The notes beneath the pieces are model-generated. The model did not search any database. It was not told the DNA's origin and was given only the letters and a program-made list of their open reading frames with translations. From Aquipuribacter hungaricus (GTDB taxonomy: Bacteria; Actinomycetota; Actinomycetes; Actinomycetales; JBBAYJ01): 64,000 nucleotides of DNA. Shown here piece after piece: positions 36,162-45,301 of the stretch (its first letter is position 1; each line of letters begins with the position of its first letter). The translations under genes and the position numbers were made by a program. Location of the stretch: assembly GCF_042663885.1 (NCBI RefSeq), contig NZ_JBHSXV010000001.1. One strand, written 5' to 3'.

Positions 36162-37543
36162 GCGTCCTTCTCGATGTCCAGGCCGGCGGTCGCGGCGTTG
36201 TCGAAGCTGTCGTCGATCAGCACCACGTCGACCCCGGCACGGTCGAGCACGCCGGCGGCGATCGAGGCGCGGTACCCGCTGGCGCAGTGCACCAGGACCG
36301 GCCTGTCGGAGGGGACCTCGTCGAGGCGCTCGAGCAGGCCGTGCAGCGGGATGTGCGTGGAACCGGTGACGTAGCCGGCCGCGCGCTCGTCGTCGCGGCG
36401 CACGTCCAGGACCAGCGGGTCCTGCCCGTCTCGGCGGCGGGCGGCCACGTCCGTGAAGTCGACCGTCCCGAACCCGGCTGGCTCGCCGCCGCCGTCGATC
36501 CAGTCCGGGACGGCGCCGGTGGCGACTGCGGCGGGACGGTCGATGCCGATCCGCGCCAGGTCGCGCTGTGCGGCCTCGACGTCGTCCGGTGTGCTCGCGA
36601 GCAGGGTCACCGGGGTGCCCCAGGGGATGAGCCAGCCGAGGTAGGTGATGAACGACCCGTCCTGGCCGAAGTTGAAGGTCCCCGGCACGTGCCCGGCGGC
36701 GTAGGAGGTGCGGTCCCGCAGGTCCACGACCCACTCCCCGGCCTCGATGCGTCGGCGTAGCTCGGCCGCGTCGGCCGGTGCGGGCTGCGACAGGTCGACC
36801 GGGGCCGGGCCTGAGGCGTTCGCCGGGCCCATGTGGGCGTAGTAGGCCGGGTGCGCGGTCAGCGCCGCGAGCGTGGCCTCCACCCACTCCTCCACCCCCT
36901 GGGTCAGGGCGGGGTTGTCCGTCTTCTGCGAACCGATGGTGGCCGAGTCGCCCGAGGTCGGGGTCGCGGCGCAGAAGCTGCCGAAACCGTGGGTCGGGTA
37001 GATCTCCGTGTCGTCCGGGAGCTCCTCGACCAGACGGTGCGCGGAGGCGTGCTGGTGCCGGGCGAGCGCCTCGGCGTGCTCGGCGCCGAGCAGGTCCGGC
37101 CGACCGGTCGAGCCGTACAGCAGCGACCCACCCGTGAACACCACCGTCCCCTGATCGGCGTCGCCGGCGGACGAGGCGAGGGACACGGCGTAGGACAGGT
37201 GCGTGAAGGTGTGCCCCGGCGTGGCCAGGACCCGCACCACCAGGTCGCCGGTGCGGAACTCCTCGCCGTCTCGCAACGGGGTGCGCTCGAACGACACCTC
37301 GTCCTCGGCGTTGACGCAGTAGGCCGCTCCGACCTGCTCGGCCAGGGCGTGCCCGCCCGTGACGTAGTCGTTGTGGATGTGGGTCTCCAGCACGTGCGTG
37401 ATGCGCACGCCGCGCTCCGCCGCCAGCTCGGTCACCCGGTCGGTGTCGCGCTGCGGGTCCACGACCACTGCGACCGTGCCGTCGCTGATGAGGTAGCTGC
37501 GATCCCCCAGGGACGGGGTCTCGATCGTGATGACGTTGATCAT
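36158..37543 (-). CDS. MBL-fold persulfide dioxygenase with two rhodanese domains
   Basis: The protein is about 461 aa. Residues 1-245 are a metallo-beta-lactamase domain of the persulfide dioxygenase type (ETHIHNDYVTGGHAL, TPGHTFTHLSY, FTGGSLLYGSTGRPDL, PTHGFGSFCA). A rhodanese domain without catalytic Cys follows (VVDLRDRTSYAAGHVPGTF), then a second with active site HCASGYRAS. It should oxidise glutathione- or mycothiol-type persulfide to sulfite. The ATG at 37543 has AGGAG 5 bases upstream; a GTG overlapping the stop of the preceding rhodanese gene at 37630 is an alternative start. Confidence 0.88.
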   Translation of the reverse strand: MINVITIETPSLGDRSYLISDGTVAVVVDPQRDTDRVTELAAERGVRITHVLETHIHNDYVTGGHALAEQVGAAYCVNAEDEVSFERTPLRDGEEFRTGDLVVRVLATPGHTFTHLSYAVSLASSAGDADQGTVVFTGGSLLYGSTGRPDLLGAEHAEALARHQHASAHRLVEELPDDTEIYPTHGFGSFCAATPTSGDSATIGSQKTDNPALTQGVEEWVEATLAALTAHPAYYAHMGPANASGPAPVDLSQPAPADAAELRRRIEAGEWVVDLRDRTSYAAGHVPGTFNFGQDGSFITYLGWLIPWGTPVTLLASTPDDVEAAQRDLARIGIDRPAAVATGAVPDWIDGGGEPAGFGTVDFTDVAARRRDGQDPLVLDVRRDDERAAGYVTGSTHIPLHGLLERLDEVPSDRPVLVHCASGYRASIAAGVLDRAGVDVVLIDDSFDNAATAGLDIEKDA

Positions 37544-37626
37544 GAGGGCTCCTGCCGGGTCGGCGGACAGGTCGGACGGGCCGGCGTCGGGTGCTGCGGC
37601 CGCCGTCTTCGGGTGCGGTGTGTGGC

Positions 37627-37947
37627 TCACGGGCGTGCGCCGCTGGTGACAGGACGGCCGTCCTCGACCCATCCCTTGGTGCCGCCGCGAACAGAGACCG
37701 CGTCGAGGCCCGCGGCGCGCAAGGTGTCCGTGGCGCTCTTGCTCCGGTTCCCGCTCGCGCAGACCACGTAGACGCGCCCCTCGGAGGGGACCTCGCCCGA
37801 ACGTGCAGGCACCTGCGACAGCGGGATGTTGACGGCGCCGGGGACGTGCCCGTCGGCGTACTCGCCGGGTTCGCGGACGTCGAGGACGGCGGCGGCGCCG
37901 TCGGCGTGGGCGCGGATCAGGTCGGCGAGGTCGGTCTCTCGTGTCAC
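37627..37947 (-). CDS. single-domain rhodanese
   Basis: The protein of about 106 aa (MTRETDLADLIRAHADGAAAVLDVREPGEYADGHVPGAVNIPL) has the catalytic loop CASGNRSKSA. It is the first gene of the minus-strand sulfur operon. The GTG at 37947 follows AAGGAG. It is divergent from the GntR regulator, with a palindromic site between. Confidence 0.88.
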   Translation of the reverse strand: MTRETDLADLIRAHADGAAAVLDVREPGEYADGHVPGAVNIPLSQVPARSGEVPSEGRVYVVCASGNRSKSATDTLRAAGLDAVSVRGGTKGWVEDGRPVTSGARP

Positions 37948-37995
37948 GGCTGTGGCTCCTTGGGGTGTCGGGTGTCTGGTACCCACCCTAACCGC

Positions 37996-38009
37996 AATGT
38001 CCGTACATT
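37996..38009. promoter_or_regulatory. palindromic operator between the sulfur operon and the GntR gene
   Basis: AATGTCCGTACATT has perfect 5-bp arms (AATGT/ACATT) and contains the GT-N-TA-N-AC-like core favoured by HutC-type GntR regulators. It lies about 49 bp upstream of the rhodanese start and 70 bp upstream of the gntR start. Confidence 0.55.
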
Positions 38010-38079
38010 TACTCCGCCTGCAGCGCCTAAGGTGGCGGCGCCCATCGGACCCCCGTCACGAGCAGCAGAAGGAGGCGAC

Positions 38080-38847
38080 GTGCCCGCCCCTCGACCCCTC
38101 CCGGGAACGGGCCCGCTGTGGGCCCGGCTCGAAGGGCACATGCGTGCCCGGATCGACGCCGGCGACTTCGACGGGCCGTTCCCGGGCGAGCACGCCATCG
38201 CCGCGGAGTACGGGGTGAGCCGTCACACCGTGCGCGAGGCGCTGCGCCGCATCCGCCACGACGGCCTGGTCCTCGCCGCCCGCGGCCGAGCCCCGCGCCT
38301 GGCCGACGACGGCGTGCTCCACCAGCCGCTCGGCGCCCTGTACAGCTTGTTCCGCTCCGTCGAGGACAGCGGGCGCACCCAGCGCAGCGTCGTCCGGGCG
38401 CTCGACGTCCGCCGCGACCCCGACGCCGCGGCACGTTTGTCCCTGCCCGCCGACGCCGACCTGACCTACCTCGAACGCCTCCGCCTCGCCGACGACGACC
38501 CCCTTGCCCTGGATCAGGTCTGGCTGCCCGCCACGCCGACCACCGCACTGCTCGAGGCCGACTTCTCCCACACGGCGCTGTACGACGAGCTGCGGGCGCG
38601 CTGCGCCATCGTCGTCTCCGGTGGCGTCGAGACCATCCGGGCGGTGCTCGTCGACGAGCGCGAAGCAGACGTCCTGCACCTGGTCGCGCCGGCACCGGCG
38701 TTCCTCATCGAACGCACCGGCCACGTCACCGGGGCGCCGTTCGAGCTCCGGCGGACCGTCGTCCGCAGCGACGGCTTCGCCCTGACCGCCGAGTACTCCT
38801 CCCAGGACGGGTACCAGCTGACCCAGGGCCGAGGCCAGACCGGGTGA
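38080..38847 (+). CDS. GntR/HutC-family transcriptional regulator with UTRA domain
   Basis: The 255-aa protein has an N-terminal GntR winged helix (LPGEHAIAAEYGVSRHTVREALRRI, preceded by LWARLEGHMRARID) and a C-terminal UTRA effector domain (LTYLERLRLADDDPLALDQVWLP; AFLIERTGHVTGAPFEL; RSDGFALTAEYS). It is divergent from the rhodanese/persulfide dioxygenase/TauE operon, which it probably controls. The GTG at 38080 has AAGGAGG. The ligand is unknown. Confidence 0.88.
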   Translation: MPAPRPLPGTGPLWARLEGHMRARIDAGDFDGPFPGEHAIAAEYGVSRHTVREALRRIRHDGLVLAARGRAPRLADDGVLHQPLGALYSLFRSVEDSGRTQRSVVRALDVRRDPDAAARLSLPADADLTYLERLRLADDDPLALDQVWLPATPTTALLEADFSHTALYDELRARCAIVVSGGVETIRAVLVDEREADVLHLVAPAPAFLIERTGHVTGAPFELRRTVVRSDGFALTAEYSSQDGYQLTQGRGQTG

Positions 38848-39238
38848 CGGCGCCTGCACACGTCGACCACCACAGAACGCATGGGCACCACACAAGTACC
38901 CGCTGATGCTCGCTCCAGCTGCGATCATCCGGCGTCGTGCGTCAGACGTGGACCAGGACATCCGGTCACACCGACCACCACGCAGCGTCGTTGCGTCCTT
39001 AGCACGCGACCGTCAGCCGGATCGCACGGTGACCGCGGCTGCGGCCAGGAACGAGGCCGCGCACACGCCTGCCGCGAGCAGGGAAAGCGTCCCGCCGCCC
39101 GGACCGGGGACGCCGGTCCTCATTGTCCGCTCGGTCGCGAGCCGGCGTCGCTCGGCGAGCACCGTGAACGCGCCCGCCCTGAACACGGCGACGAGCGAGA
39201 CGACAAGGCCGGCGACACCCGACCCGGGCTGCTGGCGA
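38848..39238. other. 391-bp stretch without a confident gene
   Basis: A minus-strand frame ending near 39013 encodes GTLSLLAAGVCAASFLAAAAVTVRSG, one hydrophobic helix, but has no credible start apart from a GTG inside the frame. It could be the tail of a lost membrane protein. Confidence 0.4.
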
Positions 39239-39678
39239 TCAGGCGTCGAAGCGCACGAACGCTTGGAGGGTGCCGTCGGCGTACTCGTGGACCTCGGTGT
39301 AGCCGAGGCTCTCGTAGAACGCGCGTGGACCGGGCTCGTCGTCCGTGAGGAGCACCTTCTGGCGCACGCTGCCGTAGGGCTCAGCGCCGCGAGGACCAGT
39401 CGCCGGCCGGTCCCGCTTCGCTGCTCGCCGGGGTGCACCAGCACGTCCTGCAGGTAGCAGATGCTCGCGCCGTCCGAGACGACCCGCGCGAGTCCCACTA
39501 GGCGGCCCACTCGGTGAGCAGTGACCACGCGGGTGGAGCCGTCCAGCGCCGCTCGCAGCGTGTCTGGGTGGTCGGCGTAAATGGTCCAGCCGACAGCTCG
39601 GTACAGGGCCACGACCTCGTCAAGGTCCAGGGACGCAGCGGCCGCGATGGTGGCCGGGATCCGCTCTACCGGCCGCAC
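39239..39678 (-). pseudogene. GNAT acetyltransferase, single-base frameshift
   Basis: Two frames join into about 146 aa. The first part has VVALYRAVGWTIYADHPDTL, LVGLARVVSDG, YLQDVLVHPGEQRSGTGRRLV (acetyl-CoA-binding motif A). The second has TDDEPGPRAFYESLGYTEV and ends FVRFDA. The shift is near 39385: restoring GG in CTGAGCCC gives ALEPYGSVRQKVLL. The one-base loss in a G run is probably a sequence error, as in two other genes of the window. Confidence 0.65.
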
Positions 39679-40151
39679 GGTAGTGCGGTTCAACCTGGGG
39701 GACCGGCTTAAACGCCCAGGGCCAATCGCTTGTTCCGCTTGAGTATCCCTGAGGGAGACGGGGTGGTGTCGTTGCGGCAACAGTCGTCCCGTGGCCGGCT
39801 CCTTCCGCCGGCAGCAGTCGCTTGTCGCAAGTTGCGCGCCGGGTCGACACGCTCGCCGAGCTCCCGCCGTAGGACGTGCACCGTCGGCCGCTCTGCAAGT
39901 GCTCGGTACTAGACCTCTTCGACCCATTCGGGCGCTGCAACTTCTGAGCCGTACCAACTGACGTTGGCTCGATGGGGTGATGTTCCTTGATTGCCGGGGG
40001 CCGGAGCGGGCGGGGTCCTAGCGTCGCAGCAGGGAGCCCGTCCGGTTCCCCGTCACGCCTGCGCTGGCGTGCACGCGGGCGGGCTCCCGCCAGCACCCTT
40101 CCCCATGGGTAGAGTCACGGGCCAGTACCCACCCCGATGGAGGGAGTCCGC
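39679..40151. other. 473-bp stretch without a supported gene
   Basis: Base composition is somewhat less GC-rich and no frame carries motifs. GGAGGGAG at its right end is the ribosome site of the acetyltransferase gene. Confidence 0.4.
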
Positions 40152-40712
40152 ATGAGGGCCGCCGTGAGCGACCTGGTCGCGCAGATCCGGGAGGACGCAC
40201 GGGCGCACGGGCAGCGGACCCGACCGGGGTTCCACGCCATCGCCGTGCACCGGATCGGCACCTGGGGCGACGGGCAGCCGCGTCCAGCTCGGACGCTGGC
40301 GCGTGCCGTGCACCGGGTGCTCAACACGTTCCTCATCCGCAACGTCTACGGGATCGAAATCTACCGATCGACGGTGATCGGGCGGCGCGTGATCCTCCCC
40401 CACCACTACGGCGTGGTCCTGGGGCGATGGGCCGTGGTCGGTGACGACTGCATCATCCGCCAGCACGTGACCCTCGGGAAGGCCACGGACCTGGGTCCCG
40501 ACCGAGAGCAGCCGCGCCTGGAAGACAGGGTCGAGGTGGGTGCCGGCGCGACCATCATGGGCGGCATCACGGTCGGCGCCGGGGCGAAGATCGGTCCGAA
40601 CGCCGTGGTCATGCGTGACGTGCCGCCCGGGGCGACGGCGTTCGCACCCCTCACGAAGATCATGCGCCCGGCGGACCCGGTCGCGACGGTCGCCCCGGAG
40701 TCGACGGCATGA
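40152..40712 (+). CDS. serine O-acetyltransferase-like (CysE-type) hexapeptide transferase
   Basis: The 186-aa protein has a short alpha-helical N-terminus (QIREDARAHGQRTRPGFHAIAVHRIG, like the CysE HAxAHR region), then hexapeptide repeats (IEIYRSTVIGRRVILPHHYGVVLG; CIIRQHVTLG; GGITVGAGAKIGPNAVVMRDVPPGATA). It may make O-acetylserine for cysteine synthesis or acetylate another alcohol. The start at 40152 has an ideal GGAGGGAG. The MerR gene overlaps its stop by 4 bp. Confidence 0.8.
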   Translation: MRAAVSDLVAQIREDARAHGQRTRPGFHAIAVHRIGTWGDGQPRPARTLARAVHRVLNTFLIRNVYGIEIYRSTVIGRRVILPHHYGVVLGRWAVVGDDCIIRQHVTLGKATDLGPDREQPRLEDRVEVGAGATIMGGITVGAGAKIGPNAVVMRDVPPGATAFAPLTKIMRPADPVATVAPESTA

Positions 40713-41104
40713 CGCGGGGGGACAGGCTGCAGATCGGTGAGATCGCCGCGCGCACGGGGCTCAGCCTGAAGTCGATCCGGTACTACGAGGAGATGGGCCT
40801 GCTCACGTCGGTGCGCAGCGCCGGCGGCTTCCGGCTGTACACCGAGGACGCCGTCGCGCGGGTGCTCCTGATCATGCACATGAAGCCGCTGGACTTCTCT
40901 CTTGCGGACATGAAGGAGCTGCTCGACGCCGTCGATCCGTTCCCGGGCCAGGAGCGCGTGCCGGCGGGCAGGGCGGAGCTGCGGGCGCTCGTGCAGCGCT
41001 ACCGGGACGAGGTCGACGCCCGGACCATTAAGCTGCGCAAGCGGCTGTCCGACGCCGAGGCCTTCGGCGCCCAGCTCAGCCGGCAGCTCGACGACCTCGC
41101 CTGA
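40709..41104 (+). CDS. MerR-family transcriptional regulator
   Basis: The 131-aa protein has the MerR HTH (LQIGEIAARTGLSLKSIRYYEEMGLLTSVRSAGGFRLY) followed by a dimerisation helix. No cysteines are present, so it is not a metal or thiol sensor of the classic kind. It is translationally coupled to the cysE-like gene. Confidence 0.85.
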   Translation: MTRGDRLQIGEIAARTGLSLKSIRYYEEMGLLTSVRSAGGFRLYTEDAVARVLLIMHMKPLDFSLADMKELLDAVDPFPGQERVPAGRAELRALVQRYRDEVDARTIKLRKRLSDAEAFGAQLSRQLDDLA

Positions 41105-41155
41105 CGGGCACGCAGGCAGGGGCAACGAGCAGCCGCCGGGGCTGGCTGGTGGACG

Positions 41156-41875
41156 TCAGGCGGTGGTTCCGGCGTCGACCGTCAGGACCGTCCCGGTGAC
41201 GCCTGCCGCGCCGGAAGAGAGCAGGTACTCCACGGCCGCGGCCACCTCGTCGGGCGCCGCGAACCGCGACAGCGGGCTGCGGCGACGGATCTTGTCCATG
41301 TCGCCCCCGGCGAGGGTGGCGGTCATCTCGGTGTCGACGAACCCGGGGGCGACGCAGTTGACGGTGACGCCGCGGGGGCCGATGTCCCGGGCCAGGGAGC
41401 GGGTCATGCCCTCGAGCCCCGCCTTGGCTGCCCCGTAGACGGCGAGCCCGCGGAACCCGGTCCGGGCGACGATCGAGGAGATGCTCACCACGCGGCCGCG
41501 CCCCTTGGCGACCATCTGCCGCGAGACGTACTTGGTGAGCACGATCGGGGAGACCAGGTCCAGGGTGATGGCGCGCTCAATGTCGCTGTTGTGCATGGTC
41601 GCGAGCAGCCCGTCGGAGCCGCTCGCCGCGTTGTTGACCAGCCCCCACGGCACACCGTGCTCGGCGACGACGGCCCGCACCATGGCCGGGATGGCGTCGG
41701 TGTCGGACAGGTCCTGGCAGACGTGGGCGTAGTGCTCGCCGTCCTCGCCCCAGGTGGCGGGGTCGACCGGTCGCCTGCTCACCCCGACGACGCGGTAGCC
41801 GGCGCCGAGCAGCCGCGCGGCGGTCGCGCTGCCCAGGCCGCTGCTGGTGCCGGTGACGAGGACCAGGTCCCTCAT
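41156..41875 (-). CDS. SDR family oxidoreductase (FabG-like)
   Basis: The 239-aa protein has the classical SDR features: TGTSSGLGSATA (cofactor motif), VNNAASG, Ser in VSISSIVA, catalytic YGAAKAGLEG and the C-terminal GTVLTVDAGTTA. It is coupled by a 4-bp overlap to the AMP ligase gene upstream, which is itself coupled to an acyl carrier protein. The three probably act on one carrier-bound substrate as a ketoreductase step. Confidence 0.88.
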   Translation of the reverse strand: MRDLVLVTGTSSGLGSATAARLLGAGYRVVGVSRRPVDPATWGEDGEHYAHVCQDLSDTDAIPAMVRAVVAEHGVPWGLVNNAASGSDGLLATMHNSDIERAITLDLVSPIVLTKYVSRQMVAKGRGRVVSISSIVARTGFRGLAVYGAAKAGLEGMTRSLARDIGPRGVTVNCVAPGFVDTEMTATLAGGDMDKIRRRSPLSRFAAPDEVAAAVEYLLSSGAAGVTGTVLTVDAGTTA

Positions 41876-43152
41876 CGGCGGGCCAGCTTGCCGTTGGCGG
41901 TCACCGGCAGGACGTCGACGACGCGCACGACGGCGGGTACCGCAGCGGCGGGCACCCGGGCGGCGCAGTGCTGCCGCAGCTGCCGGGCGAGGTCCGCGGG
42001 CACGTCGCTCAACGAGGTGGTGACCGCGGCGGTGAGGATGGACCCGCTCATCGGGTTGCTGCGGGAGGAGACCAGGGCGTCGGCGACGGCGGGGTGCTCG
42101 CGGAGCACCTGCTCCACCTGCTCCGGCCACACCTTGACGCCACCGACGTTGACGACGCCGCCCACGCGGCCGCGGAAGTGCAACCGGTCGTCGGCGACCT
42201 CGACGAGGTCGCCGGTGGAGACCCAGCCGTCGGCCGGGGCGCTGGGCACGTCGGGGGCGTGCACGTGGAGGATGCCGTCCCTGACCTGGAGCCTCACCCC
42301 GCCCGGGGCCTGCTCGAGGTAGCCCCGCGGGAAGCCGGCCCGCCCGTCGCCGACGGAGAACGCGGCGCCCGTCTCGGTCGAGGCGAACACGTGCGTCACC
42401 CGGGCGCGCGGGTAGGCGCGGGACAGCGCGTCGAGGAGCTTCTGGTCCGCCGTCTCCCCGCCCAGGGTGACCTGGCGCAGGTCCAGGGCGGCCGCGGCCG
42501 GGGTCTGCAGGAGCAGCCGCCACAGCGTCGGCGTCGCCGAGAGCGCGTCGACGCCGCCGTCGACCAGGGCCTGCACCCGCTGGGCGAGCGGCTCGTGGCC
42601 CGAGGCGTCCACCAGCCCCGCGCCCCCGAGCATGGCGTGCAGGACGACCTGCACCCCGGCCATCCGGGTCGGCTCGTACAGCAGCCCCCACGTGAACGGC
42701 TCGGCACGCACGTCACGACGCACGGTGCGGGCCAGGCTGGCCAGGGTGTGGCGCGTCGGCGTCGGCGTCCCGGTCGTGCCCGAGCTGTAGAGCACCCACC
42801 GGGTCGGCTCGCTGGCCCCGACGGGGTCGGCGGGGTAGCGCGTCGGCCGGCCTGCCCCCATGACGGCCTCCGGGGCGGCGGGGGCGTCGGGCAGCACCAC
42901 GGCGTGCACGGTCCCCAGACCGGCGTCCGTGAGCACGGCCGCTCCCTGCGGGACGGGCGCGGTCGCGTCGACGTCGAGCAGGTGCACCTCGGTCGCGACG
43001 CCGTCGAGGCGGCAGAACGCCGCCCACACCGACGCTGCGGACCCGGTCCGGACGACGGCGGCCTGGCCCCGGTACCGCGTCAGGTCCGGTACCGAGGTCG
43101 CTGCGGGCATGCCCACCGACGTGCTCGTGACGGTGGCCTGCGACACCGTCAC
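41872..43152 (-). CDS. AMP-dependent acyl/aryl ligase (ANL superfamily)
   Basis: The 426-aa protein has the adenylation motif VLYSSGTTGTPTPTRHTL, TLGGETADQKLL, FASTETGAAFSVG, GWVSTGDLVEV, RVGGVVNVGGVKVWPEQVE and the C-terminal lysine region LPVTANGKLARR. The length is short for the family because the N-terminal lobe is reduced. It likely loads an acid onto the adjacent carrier protein. The GTG start overlaps the ACP stop (GTGA). Confidence 0.88.
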   Translation of the reverse strand: MTVSQATVTSTSVGMPAATSVPDLTRYRGQAAVVRTGSAASVWAAFCRLDGVATEVHLLDVDATAPVPQGAAVLTDAGLGTVHAVVLPDAPAAPEAVMGAGRPTRYPADPVGASEPTRWVLYSSGTTGTPTPTRHTLASLARTVRRDVRAEPFTWGLLYEPTRMAGVQVVLHAMLGGAGLVDASGHEPLAQRVQALVDGGVDALSATPTLWRLLLQTPAAAALDLRQVTLGGETADQKLLDALSRAYPRARVTHVFASTETGAAFSVGDGRAGFPRGYLEQAPGGVRLQVRDGILHVHAPDVPSAPADGWVSTGDLVEVADDRLHFRGRVGGVVNVGGVKVWPEQVEQVLREHPAVADALVSSRSNPMSGSILTAAVTTSLSDVPADLARQLRQHCAARVPAAAVPAVVRVVDVLPVTANGKLARR

Positions 43153-43415
43153 CGCTCGTAGACGGCGACGAACTCGCCGACCGTCCGCGGGTACACCGCG
43201 TCCTCGAGGTCGGTGAACGGGTCGTAGCCCAACGAGTCCTCCAGCCGGGTGACGAGCACCGCGAACCCGAGGCTGTCCAGGCCGGTGTCGAGGAGGACGG
43301 AGTCGTCGTCCAGCTCGGGGACGGGCTTGCCGTCGTCCGCGAGGGTCCCCCTGAGCTCGTCGAGCACCACGGTCCGCACCGCCCCCGGCTCCTGCTCTGC
43401 TGCCTGTCCGGTCAT
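43149..43415 (-). CDS. acyl carrier protein
   Basis: The 88-aa protein has the phosphopantetheine attachment motif with Ser in DTGLDSLGFAVLV and the usual four-helix ACP pattern. It is first in a three-gene cluster with the ligase and the SDR. An AAGGAG site precedes the ATG. Confidence 0.88.
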   Translation of the reverse strand: MTGQAAEQEPGAVRTVVLDELRGTLADDGKPVPELDDDSVLLDTGLDSLGFAVLVTRLEDSLGYDPFTDLEDAVYPRTVGEFVAVYER

Positions 43416-43756
43416 CGACGTGCTCCTTCGTCCAGCCCCGAGCGTGAGAGGCCAACCCTACTGTCACGGGAGGGACGAGTAGCAGCCAGCACAGGTGAAC
43501 ATCCGGTGCTCGGGCGTGCCGACAACCCGGAGCGGCGCGGACTGGACACCCAACCCTGACGTAAGGGTAGTGTCTGGTTTGTCCAGTGCGAGCCGCCGTC
43601 GTCCCGCGCCCACTGCCTCCGACCTCCGGGGTCCGCCCCGAGCACGACCGAGCACGACCGAGCACCTCCTGGGCGTCCGACCCGCGGCCCTGCCGCCGGG
43701 TGCGTGCGCCTGCGCCCGCGCGCGCCGTCCTGGCGCCCGACCCTGAGACCAGGTAG
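43416..43756. other. 341-bp divergent intergenic region between the ACP and SulP genes
   Basis: It contains an inverted repeat ACCCT-N6-AGGGT at 43553-43568 and a second short one, CTGG-N5-CCAG, about 43573-43585. Either could be an operator. No coding frame has motifs. Confidence 0.45.
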
Positions 43757-45301
43757 ATGTCGATCCCCCCTGAGCCCACCGCCCTGCCCGACGTCGCCGT
43801 GCCGCGTGCGCTGCGCCGTCGCCCGCTCCCCCGCCCCGGCCGGCCCGACTGGCTGTCGCCGCGGGTGCTCCGCACGGAGGTCCTCGCCGGCCTCGTCGTC
43901 GCCCTGGCCCTCATCCCCGAGGCCATCAGCTTCTCGATCATCGCCGGCGTCGACCCCCGGGTAGGGCTCTTCGCCTCGTTCACGATGGCGGTGACGATCA
44001 GCATCGTGGGCGGCCGGAAGGCGATGATCAGCGCCGCCACGGCTGCCGTCGCCCTGGTCCTGGCGCCGCTGTCGCGCGAGCACGGCCTGGAGTACCTGCT
44101 CGCCGCCGTGGTCCTCGGCGGTGTCGTCCAGGTCCTGCTCGGCGCCGCGGGCGTGGCCCGGCTCATGCGGTTCATCCCGCGCAGCGTCATGGTCGGCTTC
44201 GTCAACAGCCTGGCGATCCTCATCTTCCTCGCCCAGATCCCCCACCTGGTCGGTGTCCCGTGCCTGGTCTACCCGCTCGTCGGCGCAGGCCTGCTCGTCA
44301 TCTACGGCCTCCCCCGCCTCACCACCGCCGTGCCGGCCCCGCTGGTCGCCATCGTCCTGCTCACCACGCTCACGGTGGCCGCGGCGGTCCGGGTGCCCAC
44401 GGTGGACGAGATGGGCGAGCTGCCGTCCACGCTGCCGTCCTTCGGCATCCCCACGGTGCCGTTCACCGTGGAGACGCTGCGGATCGTCGCCCCCTACGCC
44501 GTGGGCGTGGCATTGGTGGGGCTCATCGAGTCCCTGCTGACCGCCAAGCTCGTCGACGACATCACCGACACCCGCTCGGACAAGACCCGCGAGTCCTGGG
44601 GGCAGGGCGTCGCCAACATAATCACCGGACTCACCGGCGGCATGGGCGGCTGCGCCATGATCGGCCAGACCATCATCAACGTGCGCTCCGGCGCCCGCAC
44701 CCGCCTGTCGACCTTCCTCGCCGGCGTCCTCCTCCTCCTGCTGGTGGTGTCCCTCGGCGACGTGGTCGGGCTTATCCCCATGGCCGCCCTGGTCGCGGTG
44801 ATGGTCTTCGTCAGCGTCAGCACCTTCGACTGGCACTCTGTCGCCCCGGCCACGCTCCGCCGGATGCCGAAGTCCGAGACCACCGTCATGGTCGTCACCG
44901 TCACCGTCGCCGTGGTCGTGGCCAGCCACAACCTCGCCTACGGCGTCGGCGCCGGCGTGCTCACCGCCATGGTCCTGTTCGCCCGACGCGTCGCCCACCT
45001 CGCCGAGGTCACCGCCGTCACCGACCCCGACGGCCACCAGGTCGTCTACACCGTCCACGGCGAGCTGTTCTTTGCCTCCAGCAACGACCTCGTCCATCAG
45101 TTCGACTACGCCGGCGACCCACACCACGTCGTCATCGACATGTCCCGCACCCACGTCTGGGACGCCTCCTCCGTCGCCGCGCTCGACGCCGTGACGACGA
45201 AGTACGCCCGCCGGGGCAAGGCCGTCACCATCACCGGCCTGGACGAGCACAGCGCCCGCATCCACGACCGGCTCGCCGGCGAGCTGGCCGGGAGCCACTG
45301 A
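43757..45301 (+). CDS. SulP-family anion transporter with C-terminal STAS domain
   Basis: The 514-aa protein has 10-14 hydrophobic segments with SulP motifs (EVLAGLVVALALIPEAISFSIIAGVDP near the N-terminus; GGMGGCAMIGQTIINVRSGARTR) and a C-terminal STAS domain (VVYTVHGELFFASSNDL; VVIDMSRTHVWDASSVAALD). It is likely a sulfate or bicarbonate carrier. It is coupled by one shared base (TGATG) to the following acyltransferase gene. Confidence 0.9.
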   Translation: MSIPPEPTALPDVAVPRALRRRPLPRPGRPDWLSPRVLRTEVLAGLVVALALIPEAISFSIIAGVDPRVGLFASFTMAVTISIVGGRKAMISAATAAVALVLAPLSREHGLEYLLAAVVLGGVVQVLLGAAGVARLMRFIPRSVMVGFVNSLAILIFLAQIPHLVGVPCLVYPLVGAGLLVIYGLPRLTTAVPAPLVAIVLLTTLTVAAAVRVPTVDEMGELPSTLPSFGIPTVPFTVETLRIVAPYAVGVALVGLIESLLTAKLVDDITDTRSDKTRESWGQGVANIITGLTGGMGGCAMIGQTIINVRSGARTRLSTFLAGVLLLLLVVSLGDVVGLIPMAALVAVMVFVSVSTFDWHSVAPATLRRMPKSETTVMVVTVTVAVVVASHNLAYGVGAGVLTAMVLFARRVAHLAEVTAVTDPDGHQVVYTVHGELFFASSNDLVHQFDYAGDPHHVVIDMSRTHVWDASSVAALDAVTTKYARRGKAVTITGLDEHSARIHDRLAGELAGSH

